A stretch of DNA of 36,379 nt, from positions 1-36,379 of the forward strand of contig NZ_MRWE01000046.1 in NCBI RefSeq assembly GCF_002093665.1, written 5' to 3'. This document shows, piece after piece, positions 17,153-26,865 of this stretch (positions are counted from its first letter, which is position 1; each line of letters opens with the position of its first letter). The notes under the pieces are model-generated. The model did not search any database and was not told the DNA's origin. It saw only the letters and a program-made list of their open reading frames with translations. A program made the position numbers and the translations under genes. This stretch comes from Rouxiella badensis (GTDB taxonomy: Bacteria > Pseudomonadota > Gammaproteobacteria > Enterobacterales > Enterobacteriaceae).

Positions 17153-17866
17153 TTAGTCTAATTTTACGCCGATACGTTTTGCGACTTCTTCGTACGCTTC
17201 AATCAGGCCACCCAGGCTTTGACGGAAACGGTCTTTGTCCATTTTTTCAAGAGACTGGGTGTCCCACAGGCGGCTGCCGTCTGGAGAGAACTCGTCACCC
17301 AGCACCACTTCACCTTTGAACAAACCGAATTCCAGCTTGAAATCAACCAGGATCAGACCCGCGTCACCAAAGATCTTGCTCAGCACGTCGTTAGCCTTGT
17401 AGCTCAGCTCTTTCATGCGTGCCAGATTCTCTTCGTTAACCCAACCAAAGGTCTTGCAGTAGGATTCGTTGACCATTGGGTCATGCTTGGCATCGTCTTT
17501 CAGGAACAAGTCGAACAGCGGTGGATTCAGCACCAGACCTTCTTCCACACCTAAACGCTTAACCAGTGAACCCGCAGCACGGTTACGGATAACACATTCA
17601 ACCGGAACCATATCCAGCTTTTTCACCAGTACTTCGTTGTCTGACAGCAAACGTTCCATTTGGGTAGGAATGCCCGCTTGTTCCAACTTTTCCATGATGA
17701 AATGATTGAATTTGTTATTGATCATGCCTTTACGGTCGAACTGCTCAATACGTTCGCCATCCAGTGCTGACGTATCATTACGGAACTCCAAAACCAGCAG
17801 GTCTGGGTTTTCGGTGGTATAGACGGTTTTCGCCTTTCCGCGATACAACTCAGCTAACTTTTGCAT
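17153..17866 (-). CDS. purC: SAICAR synthetase
   Basis: Phosphoribosylaminoimidazole-succinocarboxamide synthase, 237 residues (the E. coli length). It ligates aspartate to CAIR with ATP in de novo purine synthesis. The N-terminal [13 protein letters not shown]-binding loop, the [14 protein letters not shown] signature (about 90-103) and the C-terminal LVDFKLEFG (about 173-181) are all present. It is cytosolic. It is separated from the upstream bamC by a terminator (17941-17961), so it probably has its own promoter in the 75 bp before its start; no perfect PurR box is seen there. Confidence 0.97.
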   Translation of the reverse strand: MQKLAELYRGKAKTVYTTENPDLLVLEFRNDTSALDGERIEQFDRKGMINNKFNHFIMEKLEQAGIPTQMERLLSDNEVLVKKLDMVPVECVIRNRAAGSLVKRLGVEEGLVLNPPLFDLFLKDDAKHDPMVNESYCKTFGWVNEENLARMKELSYKANDVLSKIFGDAGLILVDFKLEFGLFKGEVVLGDEFSPDGSRLWDTQSLEKMDKDRFRQSLGGLIEAYEEVAKRIGVKLD

Positions 17867-17940
17867 CTTAACTTACTCCAGTGATATGACGTGTTTGGTG
17901 ATACATAACATCTAATTATTCGCCAAAAATCGGCAAATGC

Positions 17941-17961
17941 AAAAAGGGGCCGGAGCCCCTT
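17941..17961 (-). terminator. Intrinsic terminator of dapA-bamC
   Basis: On the minus strand AAGGGGC-TCCG-GCCCCTT followed by TTT: 7-bp stem (17944-17950 and 17955-17961), 4-nt loop, T-run partly in the stem. It lies six bases beyond the bamC stop. Confidence 0.85.
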
Positions 17962-17967
17962 CGCGTA

Positions 17968-19041
17968 TTACTTGGTTACTGCACTACTTTGGTTAAACGC
18001 CGCCTGCATCACCGCTACCATCGCGTCGTTCTGCGACTGCGTTAGCACATGTCCATTTGGATCAATGAATTGCAGGCTACTGCGGTTGTTCAGGTCACCC
18101 AGCTGCAGCTTATAGTTGCCGGAGCTGAGCTGCGGATCCCTGGCACCCAGTGCGTCCCAGGCATCGCTGCTCGGCGGTGAATATTTCACGCTCAACGTCC
18201 CCTGCGGACGGCTGCTGTCGGTCACTTTCATGCCCGCTTTGGCCAACGCATTCGGCAGACGATCCCAGACTGGGCCGTAAGGTGCGCGAATAATCAGCAC
18301 CGGCAGACCGGTATCATCGGCACCGCTTTGTACGTCGACTTCGCCGAGTTTACGGTTGTCGATACGGTTTTGCTCATCCTGCTGCAGACGGCCAAGACCG
18401 GCAGTGATGGTGTTCAGCATCTGGCTGGTATAGCGCTGTTGCTCAACCGCTGAGGTAACCGGTTTGCCCTGCTGGGTCAGCTCGAGGGTTTTCACCGACA
18501 GCGCCGTCTGATAACCCTGAGGCTTCACGCTAATCTGGTAACGTCCCTGATACTGGAAGTCTTCGTCTTTGCGGTTCCACTGCACGGTATCGGTATTCAG
18601 CGTCTGATTGGCGTCATCACGGCTGGCAATCTTGTAGCCGTTCTGTTCAACGATGGTCACCACGTGCGCCCACAGGCCACTGCCCTGCGCGTTGCTGTCG
18701 AGCATCACAGTCCCGGTATCGCTGGTGTATTGCGCGCGTGAACCGTCAAGGACGGCCAGAGGCTGCAATGGTGGACGAATGTCCAGACCTTTACCTACTG
18801 CACCCTGCAGGTTACCGGCTGGCACATCATAGGTCCCGTTTTGCAGCGGCAGAATCATACCGTTTGGCGTTTGCAGCTCTTTCAACGGTGCGGCTTTAAG
18901 ATAATCTTCATTACCGCTGACTTCACGCTTATAGCGAGAATCATTAGAACAGGCCGCGAGAAGCATGATCAGGGAAAGACCCACAACTTTTGCTACCGTC
19001 GACTTTTGAAAACGTGGTTTTGTAAATGAATAGGTCATCAA
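17968..19041 (-). CDS. bamC: Outer-membrane assembly lipoprotein BamC
   Basis: A 357-residue lipoprotein of the BAM complex, which inserts beta-barrel proteins in the outer membrane. A signal peptide ends in the lipobox LLAAC (Cys at about residue 31), so it should be lipidated and sent to the outer membrane. Directly after come the BamC unstructured-region signatures ([23 protein letters not shown]) that bind BamD. Two helix-grip domains follow, with the conserved [23 protein letters not shown] and [20 protein letters not shown]. It is a little longer than E. coli BamC (344). It lies 58 bp downstream of dapA in the same direction; AGGGA precedes the double ATG. Confidence 0.95.
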   Translation of the reverse strand: MMTYSFTKPRFQKSTVAKVVGLSLIMLLAACSNDSRYKREVSGNEDYLKAAPLKELQTPNGMILPLQNGTYDVPAGNLQGAVGKGLDIRPPLQPLAVLDGSRAQYTSDTGTVMLDSNAQGSGLWAHVVTIVEQNGYKIASRDDANQTLNTDTVQWNRKDEDFQYQGRYQISVKPQGYQTALSVKTLELTQQGKPVTSAVEQQRYTSQMLNTITAGLGRLQQDEQNRIDNRKLGEVDVQSGADDTGLPVLIIRAPYGPVWDRLPNALAKAGMKVTDSSRPQGTLSVKYSPPSSDAWDALGARDPQLSSGNYKLQLGDLNNRSSLQFIDPNGHVLTQSQNDAMVAVMQAAFNQSSAVTK

Positions 19042-19099
19042 ATATCCCTAAAAGTGTTATCCCCAGCGCCGTTGACGCGACCACGGCAACGGCTGCGGG

Positions 19100-19981
19100 T
19101 TATAGCAAACCGGCCTTAATTAGTGCGTCTTCCACTATTGGACGAGCAGCATCGGTCAGCGGCGTCATTGGCAGACGCACTGTATCGGTTGCTATCAATC
19201 CCAGCGCCTTACAGGCCCATTTCACAGGGATTGGGTTTGCTTCTACAAACAAATGCTGATGCAACGGCATCAAGCGCTGATTTAAACGGCGCGCTTCGGC
19301 AAATTTGCCTTCTGCTGCCAGACGGCAAAGCTCAACCATTTCTGCCGCCGCGATGTTCGCAGTAACGGAAATAACGCCCTTGCCACCCAGTTGCATGAAG
19401 TCCAGACCGCTGAAGTCATCACCGCTCAACAGAATGAAATCTTCATCATCAACCAGCACTTGGATCTGGCTAACGCGACTTAAGTTCCCCGTTGCCTCTT
19501 TGCAGGCAACAATATTTTTAATTTTTGCTAAACGCGCGATGGTCGCAGGCAGCATATCGCAGCCGGTGCGAGACGGTACGTTGTAGAGAATTTGCGGCAG
19601 CGCAGTGCTTTCGGCAATGGCTTTAAAATGCTGATACAGACCTTCCTGAGTCGGACGGTTGTAGTATGGCGTGACAGTCAGGCAGCCAACAACGCCACTA
19701 TTTTCAAAGCGTTGGGTCAACGCGATGGCTTCGGCGGTAGCGTTTGCGCCCGTTCCGGCAATCACCGGGATACGGCCATCTGCCAGTTCCAACGTCTGCA
19801 AAACCACGTCTGCGTGCTCGTCGTGGTTCAATGTTGCAGATTCGCCGGTCGTGCCTACGGAAACGATCGCCGCAGTACCACTGGACACATGATAATCAAT
19901 CAGTTTTTTCAGACTCGCGCGGCAGACGGCACCTTTGTCGTCCATCGGCGTAACCAGTGCAACAATACTTCCCGTAAACAT
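19100..19981 (-). CDS. dapA: 4-hydroxy-tetrahydrodipicolinate synthase
   Basis: A 293-residue class I aldolase that condenses pyruvate and aspartate semialdehyde, the first committed step of DAP/lysine synthesis. The Schiff-base lysine is K161 (VACKEATGN). The catalytic triad residues are T44/T45 (GTTGES) and Y133 with R138 (YNVPSRTG). Start 19981 gives [14 protein letters not shown], the family N-terminus, with a strong GGAGGGGAAGG ribosome site; the ATG at 20008 would add nine unconserved residues. It is co-oriented with bamC, as in E. coli. Confidence 0.97.
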   Translation of the reverse strand: MFTGSIVALVTPMDDKGAVCRASLKKLIDYHVSSGTAAIVSVGTTGESATLNHDEHADVVLQTLELADGRIPVIAGTGANATAEAIALTQRFENSGVVGCLTVTPYYNRPTQEGLYQHFKAIAESTALPQILYNVPSRTGCDMLPATIARLAKIKNIVACKEATGNLSRVSQIQVLVDDEDFILLSGDDFSGLDFMQLGGKGVISVTANIAAAEMVELCRLAAEGKFAEARRLNQRLMPLHQHLFVEANPIPVKWACKALGLIATDTVRLPMTPLTDAARPIVEDALIKAGLL

Positions 19982-20155
19982 TGACCTTCCCCTCCACAAA
20001 CAGGTCACTCATGGTACTTTTGACACATGGGCAAAGCAAGTAAACAACGTGTTGTAAGCGCCTGCTAAACGGTTTTTTTTCTGTTGGTAGACAATTTTGC
20101 GACATGAACGATTTTTCGCACACCGCGGGATTTTAGCTGTAAGGCGTTTTTACAG

Positions 20156-20183
20156 TTGAAATGGTTTTTCTGTTTGCGATAGT
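20156..20183 (+). promoter_or_regulatory. Putative gcvR promoter
   Basis: TTGAAA (20156-20161, 5/6), 16-bp spacer and GATAGT (20178-20183) with an extended -10 TG at 20175-20176. The unit TGCGATAGT is repeated at 20193-20201. It is inferred from hexamers only. Confidence 0.45.
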
Positions 20184-20218
20184 TTTCATGTCTGCGATAG
20201 TAAGTCTTACAACAGGGC

Positions 20219-20785
20219 ATGACGGGAAGAGCGATTTTGTCACAACCACAACAACATTATTTGGTTATCACCGCACTGGGTGCCGACAGGCCTGGCATCG
20301 TCAATACCATCACGCGCCAGGTGAGCAGCTGCGGTTGTAATATTGAGGACAGCCGACTCGCCATGCTTGGCGAGGAATTTACCTTTATTATGTTCCTCTC
20401 GGGCAGTTGGAATGCCATCACGCTTATCGAATCTACGCTGCCGCAAAAAGGCGCAGAGCTTGAGCTGCTGATTGTGATGAAAAGAACCAGCGCTCATGAA
20501 CGTCCACCGATGCCGGCCACCGTTTGGGTCAAGGTTGAAGTCAAAGACTCACCGCATCTGATTGAACGATTTACCGACCTGTTTGATACGCACCAAATGA
20601 ACATTGCCGAACTTGCGTCGAAAACAACGCCGCCTGAAGGCTCTCGTGAGGCGCAATTATCGATTCAGATTACTGCTCACAGCCCGGCGAATACGGATGC
20701 AGCAATTATTGAGCAAGCGTTTCACCAGCTATGTACAGAATTGAATGCACAAGGCAGTATTAACGTCATCAGTTCTACCCAATAG
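20219..20785 (+). CDS. gcvR: Glycine cleavage system transcriptional repressor
   Basis: A 188-residue protein with two tandem ACT domains (about residues 10-90 and 100-185). GcvR binds GcvA and blocks activation of the gcvTHP operon when glycine is low. The N-terminal HYLVITALGADRPGIVNTITRQVSSCGCNIEDSRLAMLG is nearly identical to the E. coli protein. The start is uncertain: ATG 20219 has poor ribosome-site spacing, while an in-frame TTG at 20237 follows GGGAAGAG by six bases and would match the E. coli N-terminus better. It is divergent from dapA; bcp follows after 30 bp. Confidence 0.93.
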   Translation: MTGRAILSQPQQHYLVITALGADRPGIVNTITRQVSSCGCNIEDSRLAMLGEEFTFIMFLSGSWNAITLIESTLPQKGAELELLIVMKRTSAHERPPMPATVWVKVEVKDSPHLIERFTDLFDTHQMNIAELASKTTPPEGSREAQLSIQITAHSPANTDAAIIEQAFHQLCTELNAQGSINVISSTQ

Positions 20786-20815
20786 GTTTCATCACAGCAT
20801 TAATGGAGAAGAGTA

Positions 20816-21283
20816 ATGAGCCCACTGAAAGCCGGAGATTCTGCGCCGCAATTTAGTTTACCGGACCAAGACGGTGAACAAATTAATCTGGCCGACTTCC
20901 AGGGACAAAAAGTCCTGGTCTATTTTTACCCTAAGGCCATGACGCCAGGCTGTACCGTTCAAGCCTGTGGCCTGCGTGACAACATGGATCAGCTGAAAGA
21001 GGCTGGCGTTGAAGTGCTGGGGATAAGCACCGATAAACCGGAGAAACTGTCTCGATTTGCTGAAAAAGAGCTGCTGAACTTCACGCTGTTGTCAGATGAA
21101 GATCATCAGGTCTCTCAGGCATTCGGCGTCTGGGGGGAGAAGTCTTTCATGGGGAAAACCTATGACGGCATTCACCGCATCAGCTTCCTGCTTGACGGTA
21201 ACGGTAAAGTTGAAAAAGTCTTTGATGACTTCAAGACCAGCAACCACCACGACATCGTGCTGGCTTATGTGACGGGTCAATAA
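20816..21283 (+). CDS. bcp: Thiol peroxidase Bcp (PrxQ)
   Basis: A 155-residue atypical 2-Cys peroxiredoxin that reduces hydrogen peroxide and organic hydroperoxides with thioredoxin. Peroxidatic C46 lies in the MTPGCTVQAC loop (the usual T is preceded by P at 44) and the resolving Cys is C51, five residues later, as in E. coli Bcp. Other marks: VLVYFYPKAMTPGC and the SFLLDGNGKV strand. Cytosolic. It probably forms an operon with gcvR, as in E. coli, with a strong hairpin behind it. Confidence 0.96.
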   Translation: MSPLKAGDSAPQFSLPDQDGEQINLADFQGQKVLVYFYPKAMTPGCTVQACGLRDNMDQLKEAGVEVLGISTDKPEKLSRFAEKELLNFTLLSDEDHQVSQAFGVWGEKSFMGKTYDGIHRISFLLDGNGKVEKVFDDFKTSNHHDIVLAYVTGQ

Positions 21284-21294
21284 CGTTTTACAGC

Positions 21295-21327
21295 CTTCCC
21301 CCGCATCAGTGCGGGGGAAGATTTCTT
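21295..21327. terminator. Bidirectional terminator between bcp and perM
   Basis: Perfect 11-bp stem CTTCCCCCGCA (21295-21305) / TGCGGGGGAAG (21310-21320), loop TCAG, followed by ATTTCTT on the plus strand. Two converging genes end here, so it probably serves both, though the T-run is short. Confidence 0.7.
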
Positions 21328-22403
21328 CACCGTTCGTTCTGCGTTTCTTCAATAAAAGGCTCATTCGGCCAGGCGTGATAAACGGCTTTCACCAGCGTGG
21401 CGAGCGGAATAGCAAAGAATACGCCCCAGAATCCCCATAGCCCACCGAAGATGACCACGGCCAGAATAATGACCAGCGGGTGCAGGTTGACCGCCTCCGA
21501 GAAAAGCAGCGGAACCAACAGGTTACCGTCCAGTCCCTGCACCACCAAATAAGCAATGATAAGCGTCCAGAAGTCGGTGCCAATTCCCCACTGGAACAGC
21601 GCCACTACCACCACCGGAATACTCACCAGCATCGCGCCAATATACGGGATAAGCACCGACAGCCCGACCAACACCGCCAGCAGCAGCGAATAGCGCATGT
21701 TCAGGAAGAAGAACACCAGGTAGGTGGCAATCCCGACGACCACCATCTCCAGCACTTTGCCGCGAATGTAGTTACTGATCTGCTGGTGCATTTCGGCCCA
21801 CACCTTGCCCGCCAACCCACTATCTCGCGGCAATACCCGGCGCAACGCTCTGAGCATCAGCTCTTTGTCCTTAAGCAGGAAAAACACCATCAGCGGCACA
21901 ATAACCAGATAGATAGCCAGCGTCAGCAGGCCCACCAGCGAGGCCAGAGAATAGCGCACCACCGATTCGCCCACGCCGGAGATTCTGGCGCGCAGGTTGT
22001 CGGTCATCATGTCGAGAATACCGGCATCGACCAGCGCCGGATAACGTTTGGGCAAGGTCGCGGCCAGCGTGTAAGATCGGTTGAGCATGCTCGGCAGGTC
22101 GGCCATCAGATTCAGCCCCTGCTGCCAGCTCAGCGGTGCGATAACAAACACCAGCACCATGACAATACCGGTAAAAATGAAGAACACGATGCACACCGAC
22201 AGAGTGCGCGAGAAACCGAAACTCTGGAGCCGCACCGTGGGCCATTCGAGCAGGTAGGCCAGCACAATCGCCACCAGCAGCGGCGCGAGAATACCGTTAA
22301 AAAAGTAGAGGATACAGAAACCCGCCACCAGAATCGCCAACAGTGCGATAGCCTGAGGGTCGGTAAATCGGCGACGGTACCATTGCAGTAGCATCTCTAG
22401 CAT
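21327..22403 (-). CDS. perM: AI-2E family permease PerM
   Basis: A 358-residue inner-membrane protein of the AI-2E/UPF0118 transporter family. There are about eight membrane helices: two at 18-52, one at 68-92, one after 150, and a C-terminal group from about 205 to 335. The signature runs are AIVLAYLLEWP, LVPLMVFFLLKDKE, YIRGKVLEM, LIPYIGAMLVSIPVV and DGNLLVPLLFSEAVNLHPLVIIL. E. coli PerM is similar in length (353) and neighbours bepA; its substrate is not established. AGGAG precedes the ATG by ten bases. It is divergent from bepA. Confidence 0.93.
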   Translation of the reverse strand: MLEMLLQWYRRRFTDPQAIALLAILVAGFCILYFFNGILAPLLVAIVLAYLLEWPTVRLQSFGFSRTLSVCIVFFIFTGIVMVLVFVIAPLSWQQGLNLMADLPSMLNRSYTLAATLPKRYPALVDAGILDMMTDNLRARISGVGESVVRYSLASLVGLLTLAIYLVIVPLMVFFLLKDKELMLRALRRVLPRDSGLAGKVWAEMHQQISNYIRGKVLEMVVVGIATYLVFFFLNMRYSLLLAVLVGLSVLIPYIGAMLVSIPVVVVALFQWGIGTDFWTLIIAYLVVQGLDGNLLVPLLFSEAVNLHPLVIILAVVIFGGLWGFWGVFFAIPLATLVKAVYHAWPNEPFIEETQNER

Positions 22404-22642
22404 CAGTGTTAACTCCTAAATTTTACGCCCTGCCGCTGACGCATTTGTCGCAGATAGTTCAGGCACAGTGGTTCCAATGTTGTTTCGCTTCGTTACAATA
22501 GGGAAACGTGATGCTGCCCTGAATAACCCGTTCTGTCGCCGAGACCTTATCACGTCTGAACGACGCAATGTCTTTTGCAAATCCAAAATATGTAGTAAGC
22601 ACTTGTTTTAATAGAAAATATTCCATATTTAACAAAGGGTTT

Positions 22643-24139
22643 ATGGCTATGCGGCTAAAACTGAAGTTGAGCACGATGGCAACGCGCTTTGTCACCACCG
22701 GCCTGCTGGTCTCGACCTTGAGCGCCAGCCTGCTGCCTCTTTACGCCACAGCCGACAGCGCCGACCTCCTTCCCGATATGGGCACCACCGCAGGCGGTAC
22801 CCTGACTATCGATCAGGAGTTGCAGATGGGCGATTATTACGTCCGCCAGCTGCGCGGCAGTGCGCCGTTGATTACCGATCCGCTGCTCGACCAGTACGTC
22901 AATCAGCTCGGCAATCGCCTGGTGGCGCACGCCTATTCGGTGCGCTTTCCGTTTCATTTCTTTATCGTCAATAACGATGAGCTCAATGCCTTCGCCTTCT
23001 TTGGCGGCAACGTGGTGCTGCATTCGGCAATTTTCCGTTTCACCGATAATGAAAGCGAGCTCGCGTCAGTACTGTCCCATGAGATTTCTCACGTCACGCA
23101 GCGCCATCTTGCGCGCGCCATGGAAGATCAAAAGAGCAAATCGCCTTTGACCTGGGTCGGCGTATTGGGGTCTATCCTGCTGGCGATGGCCAGTCCAGAG
23201 GCCGGTATGGCCGGACTCACCGGCACGATAGCGGGCACCCAGCAAGGTATGATCAGCTTCACGCGCGCCAACGAAGAAGAGGCCGACCGCATCGGCCTAC
23301 AGGTGCTGCAACGCTCGGGGTTCGACCCGGAGGCGATGCCAAACTTTCTGCAAAAGCTGGCCGATCAGTCACGTTATGCGAGTAAGCCACCCGAGATGCT
23401 GCTGACCCACCCTTTACCCGACAGCCGCCTTTCGGATGCCCGCAACCGCGCCAACCAGATGCCGCGTATCGTGGTGCAATCATCAGAGGATTTTTACTTT
23501 GCCAAGGTGCGTATCCTCGGCATGTATGGCACGGAAGATCATCCGCTGACCGACGATTATCTCAAACAACTGAGCGACGGCAATATTCGTCAGCAGAGCG
23601 CCGCACAATATGGGCGTGCAGTGCAGTTTTATAAAGCAAAAAGTTTTAATCAGGCACGAAACATCCTCGAACCGATGCTAAAAAAAGACCCCGGCAACGC
23701 CTGGTATCTCGATTTGCTGACCGATATCGACATTGACCAAAAACACGTCCCTCAGGCAATAGCCCGACTGGAAAAAGCCGATGCGGCAACCAGTAAAGAC
23801 GCGGTGCTACAGCTCAATATCGCCAACGCTTATATAGAAGGCGGCGAGCTAGCCAAGGCCAGTCGTCTGCTGTACCGCTACACTTATGCTCATCCAGACG
23901 ATGTGAACGGTTGGGATCTGCTGACCAAGTCGGTCGCCGAACAGGGCCTGAGGGCGCAGGAACTGGCCGCTCGGGCCGAGAGTATGGCGCTGGTCGGCCG
24001 GTTGGATCAATCGATAAGCATGCTGAGCAGCGCCAGCGCGCAGTCCAAACTCGGCAGCCTGGATCAAGCGCGCTATGATGCCCGCATCGATCAGCTGCGC
24101 CAGCTGCAAAAACGTTTTCAGCTGTATGAGAAAGGCTGA
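22643..24139 (+). CDS. bepA: Periplasmic chaperone/protease BepA
   Basis: A 498-residue M48 metalloprotease with a TPR tail that degrades or helps fold stalled LptD and BamA-associated proteins. A signal peptide ends near [11 protein letters not shown] (cleavage about residue 37). The zinc site is HEISH at H146, E147, H150, with the downstream NEEEADRIG glutamate and the [11 protein letters not shown] histidine that regulates the active site in E. coli. A C-terminal helical TPR region follows from about residue 290. ATG 22643 and ATG 22649 are both possible; the AAAGGG at 22634-22639 is better spaced for 22649. ORF extensions further upstream to 22568 lack conservation and a signal sequence at the right place. 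Confidence 0.94.
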   Translation: MAMRLKLKLSTMATRFVTTGLLVSTLSASLLPLYATADSADLLPDMGTTAGGTLTIDQELQMGDYYVRQLRGSAPLITDPLLDQYVNQLGNRLVAHAYSVRFPFHFFIVNNDELNAFAFFGGNVVLHSAIFRFTDNESELASVLSHEISHVTQRHLARAMEDQKSKSPLTWVGVLGSILLAMASPEAGMAGLTGTIAGTQQGMISFTRANEEEADRIGLQVLQRSGFDPEAMPNFLQKLADQSRYASKPPEMLLTHPLPDSRLSDARNRANQMPRIVVQSSEDFYFAKVRILGMYGTEDHPLTDDYLKQLSDGNIRQQSAAQYGRAVQFYKAKSFNQARNILEPMLKKDPGNAWYLDLLTDIDIDQKHVPQAIARLEKADAATSKDAVLQLNIANAYIEGGELAKASRLLYRYTYAHPDDVNGWDLLTKSVAEQGLRAQELAARAESMALVGRLDQSISMLSSASAQSKLGSLDQARYDARIDQLRQLQKRFQLYEKG

Positions 24140-24160
24140 GAAGCAATAAAGGAGAAGTTT

Positions 24161-24517
24161 ATGCAACACGATGTCGCAATTTACCACAACCCACGCTGTA
24201 GCAAGAGCCGCGAAACACTGAAACTGCTTGAGGAGAAAGGCATCAAGCCCAACGTTATCCTCTATCTCGAGACGCCACCGTCGCTCGATACGCTGAAAAA
24301 GCTACAGCATGAGCTGGGCTTTTCGTCAGCCAGAGAGATGATGCGCACCCAGGAAGATCTGTATAAAGAATTGAAGCTGGGGGATAAAAGTCTGAGCGAG
24401 GAGCAGCTGTTACAGGCGATTGCCGACAGTCCGCGCCTGCTTGAGCGCCCTATCGTGGTCAAGAAAGGCAAAGCACGCCTTGGACGTCCACCTGAGCAGG
24501 TGCTTGAGATCCTGTAA
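24161..24517 (+). CDS. yfgD: ArsC-family arsenate reductase (YfgD)
   Basis: A 118-residue glutaredoxin-coupled ArsC family protein. The catalytic Cys is C13 in IYHNPRCSKSRET and the conserved RPIVVKKGKARLGRP segment (about 92-106) holds the Arg residues that bind arsenate in plasmid ArsC. No other ars genes are near, and as in E. coli it follows bepA (gap 21 bp, GGAGA ribosome site), so its housekeeping role is uncertain. The C-terminus is shorter than in plasmid ArsC (141). It converges on hda. Confidence 0.93.
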   Translation: MQHDVAIYHNPRCSKSRETLKLLEEKGIKPNVILYLETPPSLDTLKKLQHELGFSSAREMMRTQEDLYKELKLGDKSLSEEQLLQAIADSPRLLERPIVVKKGKARLGRPPEQVLEIL

Positions 24518-24544
24518 CGCTATCGACCGCGCAATCTTGACCCG

Positions 24545-25261
24545 CTACAGATTGAGCGTCTCTTTCACAAACGGGATGGTCAGTTTCCGCTGCGCGGTAA
24601 TCGACGCTCGGTCGAGCTGATCGAGCGTCATAAACAGCGTACGCATTTCGCGATCCAGTCGCTTTAACAGGAAACGGCACACGTCTTCCGGTAGCTCAAA
24701 ACCACGCAGTTTGGATCGCAGCTGCAACGCCTGAAGTTTTTCTTCGTCGGAGAGTGGCTGAAGCCGATAGATTTGCCCCCAGTCGAGACGCGACGCGAGA
24801 TCCGGCAGGCCGAGATTAAGCTGGCGAGGAGGACGATCGCCCGTAATGAACAGTCGCGTACGCCCCGTTTCAAGGATCCGATTATAGAGGTGGAATACCG
24901 CGGCTTCCCAGGCTTCGTCACCGGCGATCCCTTCGATATTATCGATACAGACCAGCGCCAGTTGCTCCATGCCGTCTAATACCTCTGGCACAAAATAGGC
25001 GCGTTTATCGAGGGGAACGTAACCGACGGCCTCACCGCGCAGAGAAAGTTCGGCGCAGGCTGCATGCAGAAGATGGCTGCGTCCACCGCCTTCACGCGAC
25101 CAGAAATAAACGTAAGTGCCGTGCTCCTGCTGCAACGCAGTTTGAATAGCGGAGAGCAGCGAGGTGTTCTCCCCCGGATAAAAACTGGCAAAGGTTTCGT
25201 CGTCGGGAAGATAAAGTGGCAGGGAAAGCTGTGCCGGTGTATTCAGAAGTACCTCAACCAT
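24545..25261 (-). CDS. hda: DnaA regulatory inactivator Hda
   Basis: A 238-residue AAA+ protein that, bound to the DNA-loaded sliding clamp, stimulates ATP hydrolysis by DnaA and prevents re-initiation. The clamp-binding motif QLSLPL is at residues 11-16. Then come a Hda-type Walker A (EGGGRSHLL), Walker B (VCIDNIE), sensor 1 (ITGDRPP), the arginine-finger region [11 protein letters not shown] and a C-terminal sensor-II helix region. Length and sequence match E. coli Hda. It is downstream of uraA in the same direction with 177 bp between them. Confidence 0.96.
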   Translation of the reverse strand: MVEVLLNTPAQLSLPLYLPDDETFASFYPGENTSLLSAIQTALQQEHGTYVYFWSREGGGRSHLLHAACAELSLRGEAVGYVPLDKRAYFVPEVLDGMEQLALVCIDNIEGIAGDEAWEAAVFHLYNRILETGRTRLFITGDRPPRQLNLGLPDLASRLDWGQIYRLQPLSDEEKLQALQLRSKLRGFELPEDVCRFLLKRLDREMRTLFMTLDQLDRASITAQRKLTIPFVKETLNL

Positions 25262-25388
25262 AACTGGCGTGGAGACCCGACCTGTCTCGATAAAAATGTC
25301 GGAACAAAAATTTAATCGAAGAATTCTATCATAGGATCCGCGAAGAATTGAACTTTCAGCGCGCTAAACGCTGGTTAATCAGGCGACA

Positions 25389-25416
25389 GGCCGGGTAAAA
25401 GAGCCTTTACCCGGCC
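25389..25416. terminator. Hairpin after uraA
   Basis: Perfect 11-bp stem GGCCGGGTAAA (25389-25399) / TTTACCCGGCC (25406-25416) with a 6-nt loop, starting 22 bp past the uraA stop on the minus strand. It is very stable but lacks a T-run on either strand, so termination would be weak or Rho-assisted. hda lies next, in the same direction. Confidence 0.5.
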
Positions 25417-25438
25417 AGTTTAGCTGATTAAACCGACA

Positions 25439-26731
25439 TCAGACAGACGGCGGTGCGCGCTCGTCCGGCACGTCGATTATCTCTTCTTCGCCGCGATAGA
25501 TTTCGATCACTTTAAACAGCAGGCTGAGGAATACGCCGACGATCGTCGCCAACGCCATGCCTTTCAGCTCTGCCGCGCCGATGTGAATCTTCGCGCCGCT
25601 CACGCCGATGATGAGGATAATCGAGGTCAGGATCAGGTTTTTAGGCTTGCTGTAATCAACTTTAGACTCGATAAGCACGCGGATCCCAGATGCGCCAATC
25701 ACGCCGTACAGCAGCAGAGAAACGCCGCCCATGACCGGCACTGGCACCGCCTGAATTGCCGCAGCCAGCTTGCCACAGCAGGAAAGCAGGATAGCCAGAA
25801 CCGCCGCGCCGCCGATAACCCAGGTGCTGTAAACCTTGGTAATCGCCATTACGCCGATGTTCTCACCGTAGGTGGTATTCGGCGTCGAACCGAAGAAGCC
25901 GGAAATCACCGTCGACAGACCGTTTGCCAGCATCGAGCGGTGCAGGCCCGGGTCACGCAGCAAATCCTTCTTGACGATGTTGGCGGTGACCACCAGATGC
26001 CCGACGTGCTCGGCGATAACCACCAGCGCGGCAGGAAGAATGGTCAGGATGGCAACCCACTCGAAACGCGGCGTATAGAAGGTTGGCAGGGCAAACCAGT
26101 GGGCTTTCTCGATGGCGGAAACGTCGACGATGCCCATGAAGTACGACAGCGCATAGCCGACCAGCACACCGATAAGAATCGGGATAATCGCCAGGAAGCC
26201 GCGGAAAAGCACGGAGCCGAGCACCGTGACCGACAGCGTCACGATAGAGATAAGCACGGTGGTGCTGTCAGCCGAGGTGCCCTCTGCCGGGAGCAGACCC
26301 GCCATATTGGCCGCCACGCCCGCCAGTTCAAGCCCGATCACTGAAACAATCGCGCCCATCGCCGCCGGCGGGAACATCACGTTGATCCAGCCGATACCGG
26401 CCTTTTTAACGATAAGCGCCACCAGGCAGAACAGCAGGCCACAGACGATAAAGCCCCCCAGCGCCGCCTCATACCCCATCGGCAGCAGGAGCAGTACCGG
26501 TGAAATAAACGCGAAGCTCGAGCCAAGATAGGCGGGAATTTTACCTTTACAGATAAACAGGTAGAGCAAGGTGCCGATGCCATTGAACAGCAGCACCGTT
26601 GCCGGATTGATTTTAAACAGAATGGGCACCAGCACGGTTGCGCCAAACATGGCAAACAGATGCTGAAGACTTAGGGGGATAGTTTGCAAAAGAGGCAGGC
26701 GTTCGCTTACCCCAATAACACGACGGGTCAT
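25439..26731 (-). CDS. uraA: Uracil:proton symporter UraA
   Basis: A 430-residue nucleobase/ascorbate (NAT/NCS2) transporter with about 14 membrane segments in the inner membrane. The uracil-site glutamates of E. coli UraA correspond to the Glu in VVIAEHVGHL and the Glu in TPNTTYGENIGV. The N-terminal VSERLPLLQTIPLSLQHLFAMFGATVLVPIL is typical. It lies 134 bp downstream of upp in the same direction; they form an operon in E. coli. A terminator-like hairpin and a repeat remnant stand between them here. Confidence 0.96.
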   Translation of the reverse strand: MTRRVIGVSERLPLLQTIPLSLQHLFAMFGATVLVPILFKINPATVLLFNGIGTLLYLFICKGKIPAYLGSSFAFISPVLLLLPMGYEAALGGFIVCGLLFCLVALIVKKAGIGWINVMFPPAAMGAIVSVIGLELAGVAANMAGLLPAEGTSADSTTVLISIVTLSVTVLGSVLFRGFLAIIPILIGVLVGYALSYFMGIVDVSAIEKAHWFALPTFYTPRFEWVAILTILPAALVVIAEHVGHLVVTANIVKKDLLRDPGLHRSMLANGLSTVISGFFGSTPNTTYGENIGVMAITKVYSTWVIGGAAVLAILLSCCGKLAAAIQAVPVPVMGGVSLLLYGVIGASGIRVLIESKVDYSKPKNLILTSIILIIGVSGAKIHIGAAELKGMALATIVGVFLSLLFKVIEIYRGEEEIIDVPDERAPPSV

Positions 26732-26775
26732 GGACCGATCCTCTGTGAAATAATTAATCTCATGATTATTGCATT

Positions 26776-26834
26776 TCTACTCGCCAGACTCCGGGTTGCA
26801 GCCAGCGCATCTGCTGCCTGAAGTATGACGAGTA
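26776..26834. repeat. ERIC-like remnant (internally deleted) between upp and uraA
   Basis: A 55-60 bp element with terminal inverted repeats: TACTCGCCAGACTCCGGG at the left and CCTGAAGTATGACGAGTA at the right. The right end resembles the terminal part of the ERIC consensus (GCTTGAAGTATGACGGGTA), and a GCAGCCAGCGCA core remains, but the two conserved central blocks are missing. I read it as a short, internally deleted ERIC derivative. It differs in sequence from the 15825-16060 pair at its ends. Confidence 0.55.
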
Positions 26835-26860
26835 AAAAAAAGCCGACTTCTCAGTCGGCT
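26834..26860 (-). terminator. Terminator/attenuator between upp and uraA
   Basis: On the minus strand AGCCGACT-GAGA-AGTCGGCT followed by eight T: an 8-bp stem (26841-26848 and 26853-26860) and A-run 26834-26841. It lies five bases past the upp stop and is a strong intrinsic terminator by form. uraA has no obvious promoter of its own downstream, so partial read-through may set the upp:uraA ratio. Confidence 0.85.
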
Positions 26861-26865
26861 ATTGC

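Noticed and set aside
21480-22391. 303-residue antisense frame inside perM
   Set aside because: Rich in His/Gln/Arg, exactly opposite the membrane protein; no start signals.
22568-22642. N-terminal extension of BepA from an upstream ATG
   Set aside because: It would put 25 residues before the signal peptide and has no ribosome site; the start at 22643 or 22649 fits better.
25583-26344. 253-residue antisense frame inside uraA
   Set aside because: Same kind of shadow frame opposite a membrane transporter.
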